In this document: piece by piece, positions 50,168-58,907 of the stretch
Layout: every line of letters begins with the position of its first letter
Numbering within the stretch: the stretch's first letter is position 1
NCBI RefSeq assembly: GCF_000091325.1
Contig: NC_014012.1
Span: 2,338,824 to 2,402,823, forward strand
Direction: 5' to 3'
DNA: 64,000 bases
Source of the DNA: Shewanella violacea DSS12
GTDB taxonomy: Bacteria; Pseudomonadota; Gammaproteobacteria; Enterobacterales; Shewanellaceae
Notes under the pieces: generated by a model
The model's database searches: none
The model's input: the letters and a program-made list of their open reading frames with translations, nothing else
What the model was told of the DNA's origin: nothing
Translations under genes and position numbers: made by a program

Positions 50168-50455
50168 ATGACAAAATCCGAGCTAATCGAAAAACTCGCC
50201 AGTAGGCAGTCGCAGCTGTCGGCTAAAGAAGTGGAAAGCGCAATCAAAGAGATGTTAGAGCAGATGGCTCAAACATTAGAAAGCGGTGATCGTATAGAGA
50301 TCCGTGGCTTTGGTAGCTTCTCTCTTCACTTTCGTGCGCCACGTACAGGCCGTAATCCTAAGACTGGTACATCAGTTCAGTTGGATGGCAAGTATGTTCC
50401 GCACTTTAAGCCAGGCAAAGAACTGCGCGAACGTGTCGATGCAATCAATGCATAA
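50168..50455 (+). CDS. ihfB: Integration host factor, beta subunit
   Basis: DNA-bending nucleoid protein, partner of IhfA. 95 residues from the ATG at 50168 (the frame is open further upstream but homology starts at [14 protein letters not shown]). The beta-arm motif [18 protein letters not shown] contains the intercalating Pro. Ends in a terminator. Confidence 0.96.
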   Translation: MTKSELIEKLASRQSQLSAKEVESAIKEMLEQMAQTLESGDRIEIRGFGSFSLHFRAPRTGRNPKTGTSVQLDGKYVPHFKPGKELRERVDAINA

Positions 50456-50468
50456 ATGACATTGTTTT

Positions 50469-50494
50469 AAAAGCCTCCGAATGGAGGCTTTTTT
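50469..50494 (+). terminator. Terminator after ihfB
   Basis: AAAAGCCTCC, loop GAAT, GGAGGCTTTT and further T. Confidence 0.85.
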
Positions 50495-50577
50495 ATGCCT
50501 GAAATGAACTAAATCCTAGCTAGTTTAGTGAATATCTTAGATAATCACTTGATTGAAATGGGTATATGGAGTGTATT

Positions 50578-50868
50578 GTGCGGTCATTTATTGTCACAGT
50601 GTTAGTCGTACTACTGTTTTTTTTAGCATTAATCTTCGGTGCACGTAACGAGCAGATGGTAACTATCAGTTATTTTGTTGCTCAGGGTGAATTTCGATTA
50701 CCCCTAGTGCTGGCCTTCGTATTTCTGTCCGGTTTCATGATCAGTTGGGTGTTTGCCATTTATCACATGACGAAACTTAAATTGGCATTAAGAAACGCGC
50801 AAAAAAAATGTAACCGACTCGAATCAAAATTAGAAGGGATCGCTCCTTCTCGGGACGTCGACGCCTAA
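50578..50868 (+). CDS. lapA: LapA, lipopolysaccharide assembly protein A
   Basis: Small inner-membrane protein with two membrane helices (about 3-22 and 40-60 of the short form) and a basic cytoplasmic tail; conserved GARNEQMVTISYF follows the first helix. LapA works with LapB. I prefer the GTG start at 50578 (MRSFIV...) because GGAG lies eight bases before it; ATG 50566 would add four residues. One base separates it from lapB. Confidence 0.88.
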   Translation: MRSFIVTVLVVLLFFLALIFGARNEQMVTISYFVAQGEFRLPLVLAFVFLSGFMISWVFAIYHMTKLKLALRNAQKKCNRLESKLEGIAPSRDVDA

Positions 50869-50869
50869 T

Positions 50870-52030
50870 ATGCAAGAGATCCTGTTCCTGTTACTTCCAA
50901 TTGCCGCCGCTTACGGCTGGTATATGGGGCGACGCAGTGTAAGGCACAATCAGAGTAGCCAAAGAAAACAGTTGAGTCGTGATTACTTCACGGGTCTAAA
51001 CTTTCTACTTTCGAATGAATCAGACAAGGCGGTCGATCTGTTTATCACCATGTTAGATGTGGATGATGACACCATAGACACACACCTCTCCCTGGGCTCT
51101 CTATTTAGAAAGCGTGGAGAAGTAGACCGCTCGATCCGCATTCATCAAAACCTCATCGCCAGACCTAGTCTCACCAATGAGCAGAGAGACATTGCCATGA
51201 TGGAGTTGGGCAAAGATTATCTTGCCGCGGGATTTTACGATAGAGCGGAAGAGATATTCATCAATCTGGTTCAGCAGGAAGATCACAGTGAAGATGCCGA
51301 AACCCATCTTATCGACATCTATCAGGTTACCAAAGATTGGCAACAAGCCATCAATATCATCAAGAGCTTGAAACGAAAAAGACAGCAAAGTCTCAGACAC
51401 AATACGGCGCATTTTTATTGTGAATTAGCCAATGAAAGTAGCGATGTAGACACTCAGCTAAAACTGCTTCAGGCCGCGTTAAAACAAGACTCAGATTGTG
51501 GCAGAGCCTTGCTCACCCAAGCTGAGAAGTATCTTGATTTACATGAGTATGCCAAGTGTAAAGCCTTACTGGTTAAGTTACTCGATGCAGATATCGAGCT
51601 TTTCCCCGATGCGCTGTCAATTGCACGTCAGGTTTTCCATGATAGTCATGATCTCACCGGCTACAGAGACCTGTTACGCCAAGCATTGCAAAATGGGGCC
51701 GGCGCGAGTGTCGCCATCACCTTAGCGCAAAATATGATTGAGCAAGGTGAGACTCAAGAGGCGGAGCAGCTGGTTCTCGACGGATTATATCGTCACCCGA
51801 CGATGAAAAGTTTCCAGCATCTGATGAAGATGCATGTACAGCAGGCTGAAGATGGTCAAGCGAAAGAGAGCCTGACCATGTTGGAAAAACTGGTTGAGCA
51901 ACAGATAAAATTCCGTCCAGGATATCGCTGTAGTGGATGTGGTTTTCCTTCACATCGCCTCTACTGGCATTGCCCATCGTGTAAGAGCTGGGGAAAGATA
52001 AAACGAATTAGGGGACTTGACGGTGAATAA
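50870..52030 (+). CDS. lapB: LapB, lipopolysaccharide assembly protein B
   Basis: Inner-membrane TPR protein that recruits LpxC to FtsH and so controls lipid A synthesis. 386 residues: N-terminal membrane anchor (about 1-18), then TPR repeats, and a C-terminal rubredoxin-type zinc domain [20 protein letters not shown]. Same layout and order (lapA-lapB-pyrF) as in E. coli. Confidence 0.94.
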   Translation: MQEILFLLLPIAAAYGWYMGRRSVRHNQSSQRKQLSRDYFTGLNFLLSNESDKAVDLFITMLDVDDDTIDTHLSLGSLFRKRGEVDRSIRIHQNLIARPSLTNEQRDIAMMELGKDYLAAGFYDRAEEIFINLVQQEDHSEDAETHLIDIYQVTKDWQQAINIIKSLKRKRQQSLRHNTAHFYCELANESSDVDTQLKLLQAALKQDSDCGRALLTQAEKYLDLHEYAKCKALLVKLLDADIELFPDALSIARQVFHDSHDLTGYRDLLRQALQNGAGASVAITLAQNMIEQGETQEAEQLVLDGLYRHPTMKSFQHLMKMHVQQAEDGQAKESLTMLEKLVEQQIKFRPGYRCSGCGFPSHRLYWHCPSCKSWGKIKRIRGLDGE

Positions 52031-52063
52031 TCCCGTTTAGAGGTTATTGGCCTAATCCCCCGA

Positions 52064-52100
52064 ACCATGAGACTTATCATCTGACGATGTCGCTCATGGT
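52064..52100 (+). promoter_or_regulatory. Inverted repeat upstream of pyrF
   Basis: ACCATGAG and CTCATGGT pair across 21 bases, between lapB and pyrF. No T run, so its role is unclear. Confidence 0.35.
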
Positions 52101-52140
52101 CGATATACCCAAAATATACCGCAAAGAAAATGGAGAAAAA

Positions 52141-52836
52141 ATGAGTAATAAGTCGATTTTGGTAGCTCTGGATTTTGATGATAAGCATGCTGCTTTGCAA
52201 CTGGTCGATCAATTAGATCCTAGTATGTGCCGTCTCAAAGTAGGCAAGGAGATGTTTACTCTTTTTGGACCCGAATTTATCAAGGCGCTCCATGAGCGTG
52301 ATTTTGATGTGTTCCTGGATCTTAAATTCCACGATATCCCAAATACCGTTGCTAAGGCCGTAACATCGGCAGCCGAATTAGGCGTTTGGATGACAAACGT
52401 CCATGCCAGTGGTGGTTTAGCCATGATGCAAGCGGCTAAGAAAGCCCTTGAGCCTTATGGTGATAAGGCGCCTATGCTGATAGCAGTCACAGTGCTTACC
52501 TCCATGAGTGATGAAGATCTTAAGCTAATAGGCATAGATGTTCCAGCCTTCGAACATGTTCAACGTTTAGCTCAATTAACGCAACAAGCTGGTCTCGATG
52601 GCGTTGTTTGCTCTGCACATGAAGCTAAAGTGCTAAAATCTAAGTTAGGTAAAGAATTCAAACTCTGTACCCCAGGTATTCGTCCAGTAGGTTCAGATAA
52701 GGGCGATCAACATAGGGTTATGACGCCACCAGAAGCGATTGAAGCCGGTTCTGACTACTTAGTCATAGGAAGACCTATCACTAAAGCTAAGGACCCATTA
52801 GCCGCGCTGAAGGCGATTCATGAGTCACTAAATTAA
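52141..52836 (+). CDS. pyrF: Orotidine 5'-phosphate decarboxylase
   Basis: Last step of UMP synthesis. 231 residues from ATG 52141, preceded by GGAGAAAA; an upstream ATG (52087) adds 18 non-conserved residues. Active-site [15 protein letters not shown], and the C-terminal phosphate loop PGIRPV and VIGRPITKA are present. Confidence 0.96.
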   Translation: MSNKSILVALDFDDKHAALQLVDQLDPSMCRLKVGKEMFTLFGPEFIKALHERDFDVFLDLKFHDIPNTVAKAVTSAAELGVWMTNVHASGGLAMMQAAKKALEPYGDKAPMLIAVTVLTSMSDEDLKLIGIDVPAFEHVQRLAQLTQQAGLDGVVCSAHEAKVLKSKLGKEFKLCTPGIRPVGSDKGDQHRVMTPPEAIEAGSDYLVIGRPITKAKDPLAALKAIHESLN

Positions 52837-52895
52837 GTCCATTTCAAACGAGAGTGATGCGTGTTTTCTAGCTTCATTTTCAATGAGGTAGCCGT

Positions 52896-53711
52896 ATGTT
52901 TGATTATCAAGGTAAGAATGTCGTCGTTGTGGGTGGCACTAGTGGCATTAATTTAGCCATAGCTATCGCATTTGCTCAGGCTGGTGCCAATGTAGCCGTC
53001 GCCAGCCGCAGCGCCGAGAAAGTCAATGCCGCGGTTAAATTACTGCGAGAAACCAATCCAAAAGGCACCCATATGGGTGCCAGTTTCGATGTACGGGATA
53101 TCGAAGGCCTCAAGGCGGGTTTCACTCAGTTTAAAGTCCATTATTCTCAAATTGATGTCTTGGTCAGTGGCGCCGCAGGTAACTTTCCAGCTCCCGCTGC
53201 CTTATTGAGTGAAAACGGCTTTAAATCTGTGATGGACATAGATCTACTGGGCAGTTTTCAGGTGCTTAAACAAGCCTATCCTTTGATGACTAGGCCCGGG
53301 GGCTGTATCATTCAGATCTCGGCGCCCCAAGCGTTTATTGCCATGCCCATGCAGGCACATGTCGGCGCGGCGAAGGCCGGCGTGGACATGTTGACCAAGA
53401 ATTTGGCGTTAGAGTGGGGTTGTGAGGGGATTCGAATAAACTCAATCGTCCCGGGGCCTATCAGTGGCACTGAGGGGTTTAACCGATTAGCTCCCAGTGA
53501 AGAGTTACAAGCGCGTGTTGCTAAGAGTGTGCCTCTGCAGAGAAATGGCATCAAGCAAGATATTGCCAATGGAGCCTTATTTCTGGCATCCCCCATGGCA
53601 TCTTATATCACAGGTGTCGTACTGCCCATTGATGGCGGTTGGTCACTGGGCGGTGCATCCATGGCAATGGCTGAGCTGGCTCTGCTAGCGGGAAAACCGA
53701 ACAAAGAATGA
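52896..53711 (+). CDS. SDR oxidoreductase resembling 2,4-dienoyl-CoA reductase (DECR)
   Basis: 271 residues. The nucleotide-binding motif is GGTSGIN rather than the usual GxxxGIG, with Asn19 at the last position. SGAAGNFPAPAALLSENGF, NLALEWGCEGIRINSIVPGP and ISGTEGFNRLAP match the DECR branch, which reduces 2,4-dienoyl-CoA with NADPH. The classical YxxxK is VGAAK here: Lys160 is kept and the Tyr position is Val156. DECR enzymes are known to lack that Tyr. It would complement FadH, but no PsrA-like site was found in front. Confidence 0.75.
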   Translation: MFDYQGKNVVVVGGTSGINLAIAIAFAQAGANVAVASRSAEKVNAAVKLLRETNPKGTHMGASFDVRDIEGLKAGFTQFKVHYSQIDVLVSGAAGNFPAPAALLSENGFKSVMDIDLLGSFQVLKQAYPLMTRPGGCIIQISAPQAFIAMPMQAHVGAAKAGVDMLTKNLALEWGCEGIRINSIVPGPISGTEGFNRLAPSEELQARVAKSVPLQRNGIKQDIANGALFLASPMASYITGVVLPIDGGWSLGGASMAMAELALLAGKPNKE

Positions 53712-53768
53712 GTCGAGATCATCTAAGGCGATGCTCTCGACAGAAATATAAATTAAAGCGAGAAACAG

Positions 53769-54311
53769 ATGGCAAATTCTTTTCAAGAGCAATTGCTAAA
53801 AGCTGGTCTAGTCAGCAAGCAAAAAGTACAGAAAGCCAGGACTCAGAAACGACGTGACCGTAAGGCCAAGGTTGATGATGGTTCTGCAGATTTAAAACAG
53901 CAAATAGCAGCACAGAAGCTGGAGCAAGTAGCAAAAGATAAAGCATTGAATGAACAAAATTTTGCTGCGGCAACTGAGAAGGGACTCGTCCGCGGTCTAG
54001 TGACAGAATTCACTCGCCTTGCCATAAGACTACCTAGAAGTGGCGAGATTAAGTTTAATTTCACTCACAATAATAAAATCTTCTCGGTTTATGTGGATGA
54101 TAAATTACAGACCCAACTGCTTAACGGGCAACTGGGTATCGTGCGTCATGAGGATGCCAGCTACTTAGTGCCTCATAAACTTGCCGAGCGAGTCAATATG
54201 TTAGTGCCCCACTGGTGTGGCTATTTATGGGTGAAAAACGACAATAATCAAGTCGTCGAAGAAGATGATCCATATGCAGATTACGTTATCCCAGACGATT
54301 TGATGTGGTAA
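53769..54311 (+). CDS. yaiL: DUF2058 protein, YaiL-like
   Basis: 180 residues with a conserved basic N-terminus (MANSFQEQLLKAGLVSKQKV followed by RTQKRRDRKAK), a helical central region and a C-terminal domain ending YADYVIPDDLMW. Homologue of E. coli YaiL, annotated as a nucleoprotein or polynucleotide-associated protein; its true function is not established. The Lys/Arg-rich N-terminus fits nucleic-acid binding. Monocistronic. Confidence 0.85.
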   Translation: MANSFQEQLLKAGLVSKQKVQKARTQKRRDRKAKVDDGSADLKQQIAAQKLEQVAKDKALNEQNFAAATEKGLVRGLVTEFTRLAIRLPRSGEIKFNFTHNNKIFSVYVDDKLQTQLLNGQLGIVRHEDASYLVPHKLAERVNMLVPHWCGYLWVKNDNNQVVEEDDPYADYVIPDDLMW

Positions 54312-54602
54312 TAGCACTAGGGACTCGCTTGAGTTCTTAGTTAATCGTTAATAGCTCCTAGTCAATAAGTGGTTTCTGTGTCTACAGGAACCTTTTATTG
54401 AGTCGCCCCAAGTTGGCTTTTTCTCCTTTTCTTAACAAAGTGTAGATAGCCTAATTATCCTCATTGCTAGCCCTTGCTCCCCAAGTTACTAAACATCAAG
54501 CCTGGCTCAACTACACTTAAAGTAACTTATCTCTTACCTAAACTCTCTTTTTGTTTAACTTATCCAATTATCTCTTTCTTTTCTTACGGTATCTGTTATA
54601 AA

Positions 54603-54620
54603 TTTAAACAAGTGTTTTAA
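54603..54620. promoter_or_regulatory. PsrA-type operator before the acyl-CoA dehydrogenase
   Basis: TTTAAACAAGTGTTTTAA lies 22 bases before the ATG. Its reverse complement matches the fadH-upstream site at 17 of 18 positions. The rest of 54312-54641 is CT-rich and shows no gene. Confidence 0.65.
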
Positions 54621-54641
54621 TCCAACGTTTGAGAGTCGATA

Positions 54642-56399
54642 ATGAATCCTTACCAAGCTCCGTTAGCCGAAATGAAATTCCTGTTAGATAAGGTGTTTGA
54701 TGCGCCTCAAACATGGGCATCTTTACCCGCCATTGCAGAAAATGTCGATATGGACACGGCAATGGCGATAATGGATGAAGCTGACAAGATCAGTCGCGAA
54801 TTGCTTCATCCTATAAACCGAAGTGGTGATGAGCAAGGCGTGTTACATCAAGGTGATAAGGTGATCACTCCCGACGGTTATAAAGAGGCGTACAGTCAGT
54901 TTGCCGAAGGCGGCTGGGTTGGCCTGTGTGGGGAACCTGAACTAGGCGGTATGGGCATGCCCAAAATGTTGGGGGTGCTTGTGGATGAAATGGCCTATAG
55001 CGCCTGTAATGCATTCACCTTATATGGCTCACTCACAGCCGGCGCGGCCTTATGTATCAATGCCCACGGTAGCCATGAGCTGAAACAAAAATACTTGCCC
55101 ATGATGTACAGCGGTGAATGGTCCGGTGCCATGGACATGACAGAGCCTCAAGCGGGCTCAGACCTACGTGGTATACGTACCAAGGCTGTGCCCTTAGATG
55201 ATGGCAGTTACAGCATCACAGGCAGTAAGATATTTATCACAGGCGGTGACCATGATCTCACCGAAAACGTGATCCATCTGGTATTGGCCAAATTACCCGA
55301 CTCCAAGGGGATTTCACTCTTCTTAGTACCAAAAATCAAGGTGGATGACTCAGGTGCCTTAGGTGAATCAAATAAGGTCACCGTTGGTTCAATCGAACAC
55401 AAGATGGGGCTCAAAGCATCGGCGACCTGTGTGATGAATTATGATGAAGCGCAAGGTTATCTTATCGGTGAGCCAAATCGTGGCCTAGTATGCATGTTCA
55501 CCATGATGAACTACGAGCGTCTGGCAATTGGTATCCAAGGTTTGGGCACATCACAAGCGGCTTACCAGATGGCTGCTGACTACGCCAAAGAGCGTGTTCA
55601 AGGTGTAGCTGCAGGAGGCTCGCCTACCGGCGCGACTAGCGATCCCATCATAGTTCACGGTGATGTTCGCCGCATGTTACTTAATATTCGGGTACTGACC
55701 GAAGCGGGGCGCGCCCTGTCTGTGCTCACGGGGCAACAGCTAGATATAGCCAAATACGGAGAAGGCGAAGCTAAAGCTAAGGCCAGTCGATATGTCGGCT
55801 TGTTAACCCCGGTTGCTAAAGCATTCTTGAGCGATCGAGGCCTAGACGCTGCCATCATGGCCCAACAGGTATTTGGTGGTCATGGTTATATCCGTGAAAC
55901 GGGTATTGTGCAACTGGTGCGTGACACTCGAATTGCACAGATTTATGAGGGAACCAATGGTATTCAGGCCATAGACTTCCTTGGTCGCAAGGTGACTGGA
56001 GACAATCTGGCGGCTTTAACTGAATTTGTTAATGAGTGTACAGACAAGCTTGCAGCCTTGAGTCATGTGGATGAAGCACACAAGGCTAAAGTGACTGAAC
56101 TCTTGCAACAGCTTATCTTAGTCGCGTCTGAAGTTAATGATAAGAAACGTGATAAGCCAGCAGTCATCAATGCCTGTGCCGTTGATTTTCTCGATGCTTT
56201 TGGCCATGTCTTATATGGTTATTTTTGGCTGCTTATGTCTGATGCTGCCGCGTCACATCCAGATAAAGAATTTGCTGTTCAGAAGCGTTACTTGAGTGAT
56301 TTCTACATCAAGAAGATGTTGCCTAAGGCCGAGTATCATCTGGCTCAGGTACGAGCCGGTGAAGCAACGGTTATGGATATACCTGAATCACTATTTTGA
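54642..56399 (+). CDS. Acyl-CoA dehydrogenase with C-terminal extension
   Basis: 585-residue FAD enzyme that introduces the first double bond in beta-oxidation. Sequence from AMDMTEPQAGSDL to FGGHGYIRETGI is the ACAD core; the catalytic Glu is probably in IYEGTNGIQ. About 130 C-terminal residues form the family extension. It is not the 800-residue FadE but the shorter class with this extension, as in DmdC-like enzymes; substrate chain length is not known. The operator above suggests fatty-acid-linked control. Confidence 0.9.
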   Translation: MNPYQAPLAEMKFLLDKVFDAPQTWASLPAIAENVDMDTAMAIMDEADKISRELLHPINRSGDEQGVLHQGDKVITPDGYKEAYSQFAEGGWVGLCGEPELGGMGMPKMLGVLVDEMAYSACNAFTLYGSLTAGAALCINAHGSHELKQKYLPMMYSGEWSGAMDMTEPQAGSDLRGIRTKAVPLDDGSYSITGSKIFITGGDHDLTENVIHLVLAKLPDSKGISLFLVPKIKVDDSGALGESNKVTVGSIEHKMGLKASATCVMNYDEAQGYLIGEPNRGLVCMFTMMNYERLAIGIQGLGTSQAAYQMAADYAKERVQGVAAGGSPTGATSDPIIVHGDVRRMLLNIRVLTEAGRALSVLTGQQLDIAKYGEGEAKAKASRYVGLLTPVAKAFLSDRGLDAAIMAQQVFGGHGYIRETGIVQLVRDTRIAQIYEGTNGIQAIDFLGRKVTGDNLAALTEFVNECTDKLAALSHVDEAHKAKVTELLQQLILVASEVNDKKRDKPAVINACAVDFLDAFGHVLYGYFWLLMSDAAASHPDKEFAVQKRYLSDFYIKKMLPKAEYHLAQVRAGEATVMDIPESLF

Positions 56400-56418
56400 T
56401 TTAAGTGACCCCATAAAC

Positions 56419-56462
56419 AAAAGGCGAATACTCAGGTTCATCCCCGAGTATTCGCCTTTTTT
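56419..56462. terminator. Terminator after the acyl-CoA dehydrogenase gene
   Basis: AAAAGGCGAATACTC and GAGTATTCGCCTTTT form a 15-bp stem with a 12-base loop. It also serves the convergent dacB. Confidence 0.88.
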
Positions 56463-56497
56463 GTTTAAATTCAACTGATGCGTTTAAGTCTGCGCGA

Positions 56498-57958
56498 TTA
56501 ATTCGCTTGAAAGGAAGTATCGAGAGTCGGGCCAGTTTGTATGTGCTTGGCTAAGGAATTATCCATTAAGGTATGTAAAAACAGTGCACTGAAAGGAAGC
56601 TGCTGTTGTTTTTTATCCAAAGGGCTCTGACCATTTTCTAAGATCACAAACAGGGTGTCATCTTGGGTGTCACTCCTGATAAAACCAGCAAGATTATTCA
56701 CTCCCTGCATGGAACCCGTTTTTGCCATTACATGCTTATGCAGGGGCGGTTTATTGAAGCCTGACTTATATTTTAGTGTGCCGCTCACACCTGCGACGGG
56801 CAATGAATCCATAAGATCCCTGAATCTTGGATCGGTATAGATCAAGTGCAATACCTGACTGAGTTGGCTAGCACTCAGCAGATTATATCTGGAGAGGCCT
56901 GATCCATCGACTATTTGTGCATGGGTTAGGATTATGCCTTCACCAGTCAAGATATCTTTAAGTGCACGACTGCCATTAGTAAAGTTGCCCGGTCGGTGAA
57001 ACAGGTTTTTACCTAGCTGTTTAAGTAAGCTGTCGGCAATCAGGTTATCGGAATGGATCAACATGGTGTGAAGTAAATCAGCGAGAGGGGAGGATTGGTG
57101 GGCCGCGATTAAGTGAACCTGAGTTGGCAGCTTGTGGGTTACCGATATTTTGCCCTGGAGACGAATTTTGCTGCTCTTGAATATTCCCTTGAGTGACTCT
57201 TGCATAAATAAGCCAGGATCTGTGATGGCAATGGCAAGTTTTATGGCGTGTGAGCCTGAATAGCAACCGCTCAGAGAGAAGTGATTAGCGGGGAAACGCT
57301 GCAGATCTAATTGGCAAAAATCATCGATTCCAGATTTATCAAATACTGAGGTGTTTTTGATACTGATAGGCAGGTCGTTAGGCACGGATAATAGACTCTG
57401 AACACTGGCGAGTTTAGGCGAGAGTTTGCCGTGAACACAGTTCTTGTTGAGTACAAAATTTGATACCGGCGCGGCATAACAGATCCCCAGATCATCCCAA
57501 ACCCAACCAGGAGCCTTTAACTGCTCATTAGCCTGACCGACTAGATATAGGTTGCCCTGGATCTTATTCAAGCCAAGATCCCTAAGCTGGTTCAGCAGTG
57601 ACTTAAGATCATTTTCCGTCAATGTAGGATCGCCACTGAAGCGAATATATACATCACCCCCTATGACACCGTCTTTTATGGGCGTTGTAGAATACACACC
57701 TGTGGTGAATCTAAATCTTGGGCCCAGTGCTGATGTCGCCGCTACCGCCGTCAGTAATTTCATGGTACTGGCGGGTAAGAGTAAGGTGTCTGGGTTTTGC
57801 TCGAAGATGATGTCGCCGGTCACCAGGTTAGTGGCAATGATGGCCGTGTGTGAATGTGGCGGTTTAATACTGGAGAACAAATGATTAAAATTGGCATCGC
57901 CAAGGGCCGGCAGAGATAAAAAGCTGAGCAGAAGACAGGCATTAACGAGAGGTTTCAT
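56498..57958 (-). CDS. dacB: D-alanyl-D-alanine carboxypeptidase/endopeptidase (PBP4)
   Basis: Periplasmic peptidoglycan hydrolase of 486 residues. Signal peptide MKPLVNACLLLSFLSLPALG. The three penicillin-binding motifs are seen: SxxK in LLPASTMKLL, SxN in HSDNLIADSLL and KTG in VMAKTGSMQGVNN. The frame is open to 58021 but the signal peptide begins at 57958. Convergent with the acyl-CoA dehydrogenase. Confidence 0.93.
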   Translation of the reverse strand: MKPLVNACLLLSFLSLPALGDANFNHLFSSIKPPHSHTAIIATNLVTGDIIFEQNPDTLLLPASTMKLLTAVAATSALGPRFRFTTGVYSTTPIKDGVIGGDVYIRFSGDPTLTENDLKSLLNQLRDLGLNKIQGNLYLVGQANEQLKAPGWVWDDLGICYAAPVSNFVLNKNCVHGKLSPKLASVQSLLSVPNDLPISIKNTSVFDKSGIDDFCQLDLQRFPANHFSLSGCYSGSHAIKLAIAITDPGLFMQESLKGIFKSSKIRLQGKISVTHKLPTQVHLIAAHQSSPLADLLHTMLIHSDNLIADSLLKQLGKNLFHRPGNFTNGSRALKDILTGEGIILTHAQIVDGSGLSRYNLLSASQLSQVLHLIYTDPRFRDLMDSLPVAGVSGTLKYKSGFNKPPLHKHVMAKTGSMQGVNNLAGFIRSDTQDDTLFVILENGQSPLDKKQQQLPFSALFLHTLMDNSLAKHIQTGPTLDTSFQAN

Positions 57959-58038
57959 AAAATTCACATAGCTGGTGACTGCGTCGTGATGAGCAGGTAT
58001 GACTGAGTCGATAAAAAGCACAGACTAGTATAATGGGG

Positions 58039-58212
58039 CTATTCATCTTCGGGTTTATCTTTTTCTATTAAACTATAGAGTCTTAAAGTCACAAAGGTCA
58101 CTAAGCCGATAAATACCGGTAAAATAAATATCCCCAGATGTGCCTTAAAATGAAATATAGCCCATGCCAAAATGAGTGTGACGGCGATAGTGGTTAATAT
58201 CTTAAAATTCAT
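58039..58212 (-). CDS. Small two-helix membrane protein (57 residues)
   Basis: Too short for most gene callers. The minus-strand frame reads MNFKILTTIAVTLILAWAIF, then HFKAHLGIFILPVFIG and ends YSLIEKDKPEDE. It predicts two membrane segments (about 5-21 and 25-41) and an acidic tail. The ribosome-binding site is weak (AGACAG). It sits just upstream of dacB, same strand. Unknown function; support is only its membrane-like composition and position. Confidence 0.5.
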   Translation of the reverse strand: MNFKILTTIAVTLILAWAIFHFKAHLGIFILPVFIGLVTFVTLRLYSLIEKDKPEDE

Positions 58213-58569
58213 TACTGTCTAGATGCCTATTTAATGACGGATAAACATTATAACTAAACTTGTCATTCTATGCCGTGATCGGTGAAAGATATTAATCCCC
58301 GCCAAGCCAAATTTATGTTGCCCATACTAGGCTTTGGTTAAAGATTTTGGGCGGCAGCTAAGAATTGCCGTAAACAAAATTCACTTCGCCAAGTTAACGA
58401 TAAAGCTCAGTCAGTGTGTAATTTGTTCGCTTTAGTCACTCAAAATCGTATTTGTTCAAAATACGCTCATTTCTTATAGTCTTATTGCTGCAAAATGTAG
58501 AAAACCCTTGCTCAACCGGGTGTAAATCGGTAATTTCTATCTCCTTATTGATTTATATAAGGGATCCAT
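58213..58569. other. Intergenic region before DUF1904-pssA
   Basis: About 357 bases, AT-rich, without a convincing gene, terminator or known operator on either strand. Confidence 0.5.
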
Positions 58570-58902
58570 ATGCCTCATATTCGTATGCGCGGACTACCAG
58601 AAGACGCAGTAGCTAGTCTGAGTGGTACATTACTCACACAATTAGCCGAGCTAACTGGCATCCATGCTCAAGGGTTTACCTTGGACTGGATACCCAGTAC
58701 CAGTTACCGTGATGGCAAAGTTGACCTGAGCACGACACAAGTTGAAGTTCTCTGGTTTCCGAAAGATCCCAATACCCACGATAAAGTAGAACAAGCTATC
58801 CGTGAAGCCGTCATATTGGCTTATCCGGAGTTACAGTGTCTTGCTGTGATGTTTAGAGCATTAGACCCGAGCCGCTACTATCGTGACGGAAAGCATTTTT
58901 AA
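58570..58902 (+). CDS. DUF1904 protein (tautomerase-like fold)
   Basis: 110 residues beginning MPHIRMRGLPEDAVASLSGT, a pattern of the DUF1904 family, related to 4-oxalocrotonate tautomerases. The initial Pro2 after Met could be exposed as in tautomerases; this is inference. Six bases separate it from pssA, so they are likely co-transcribed. Confidence 0.8.
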   Translation: MPHIRMRGLPEDAVASLSGTLLTQLAELTGIHAQGFTLDWIPSTSYRDGKVDLSTTQVEVLWFPKDPNTHDKVEQAIREAVILAYPELQCLAVMFRALDPSRYYRDGKHF

Positions 58903-58907
58903 AGGAG

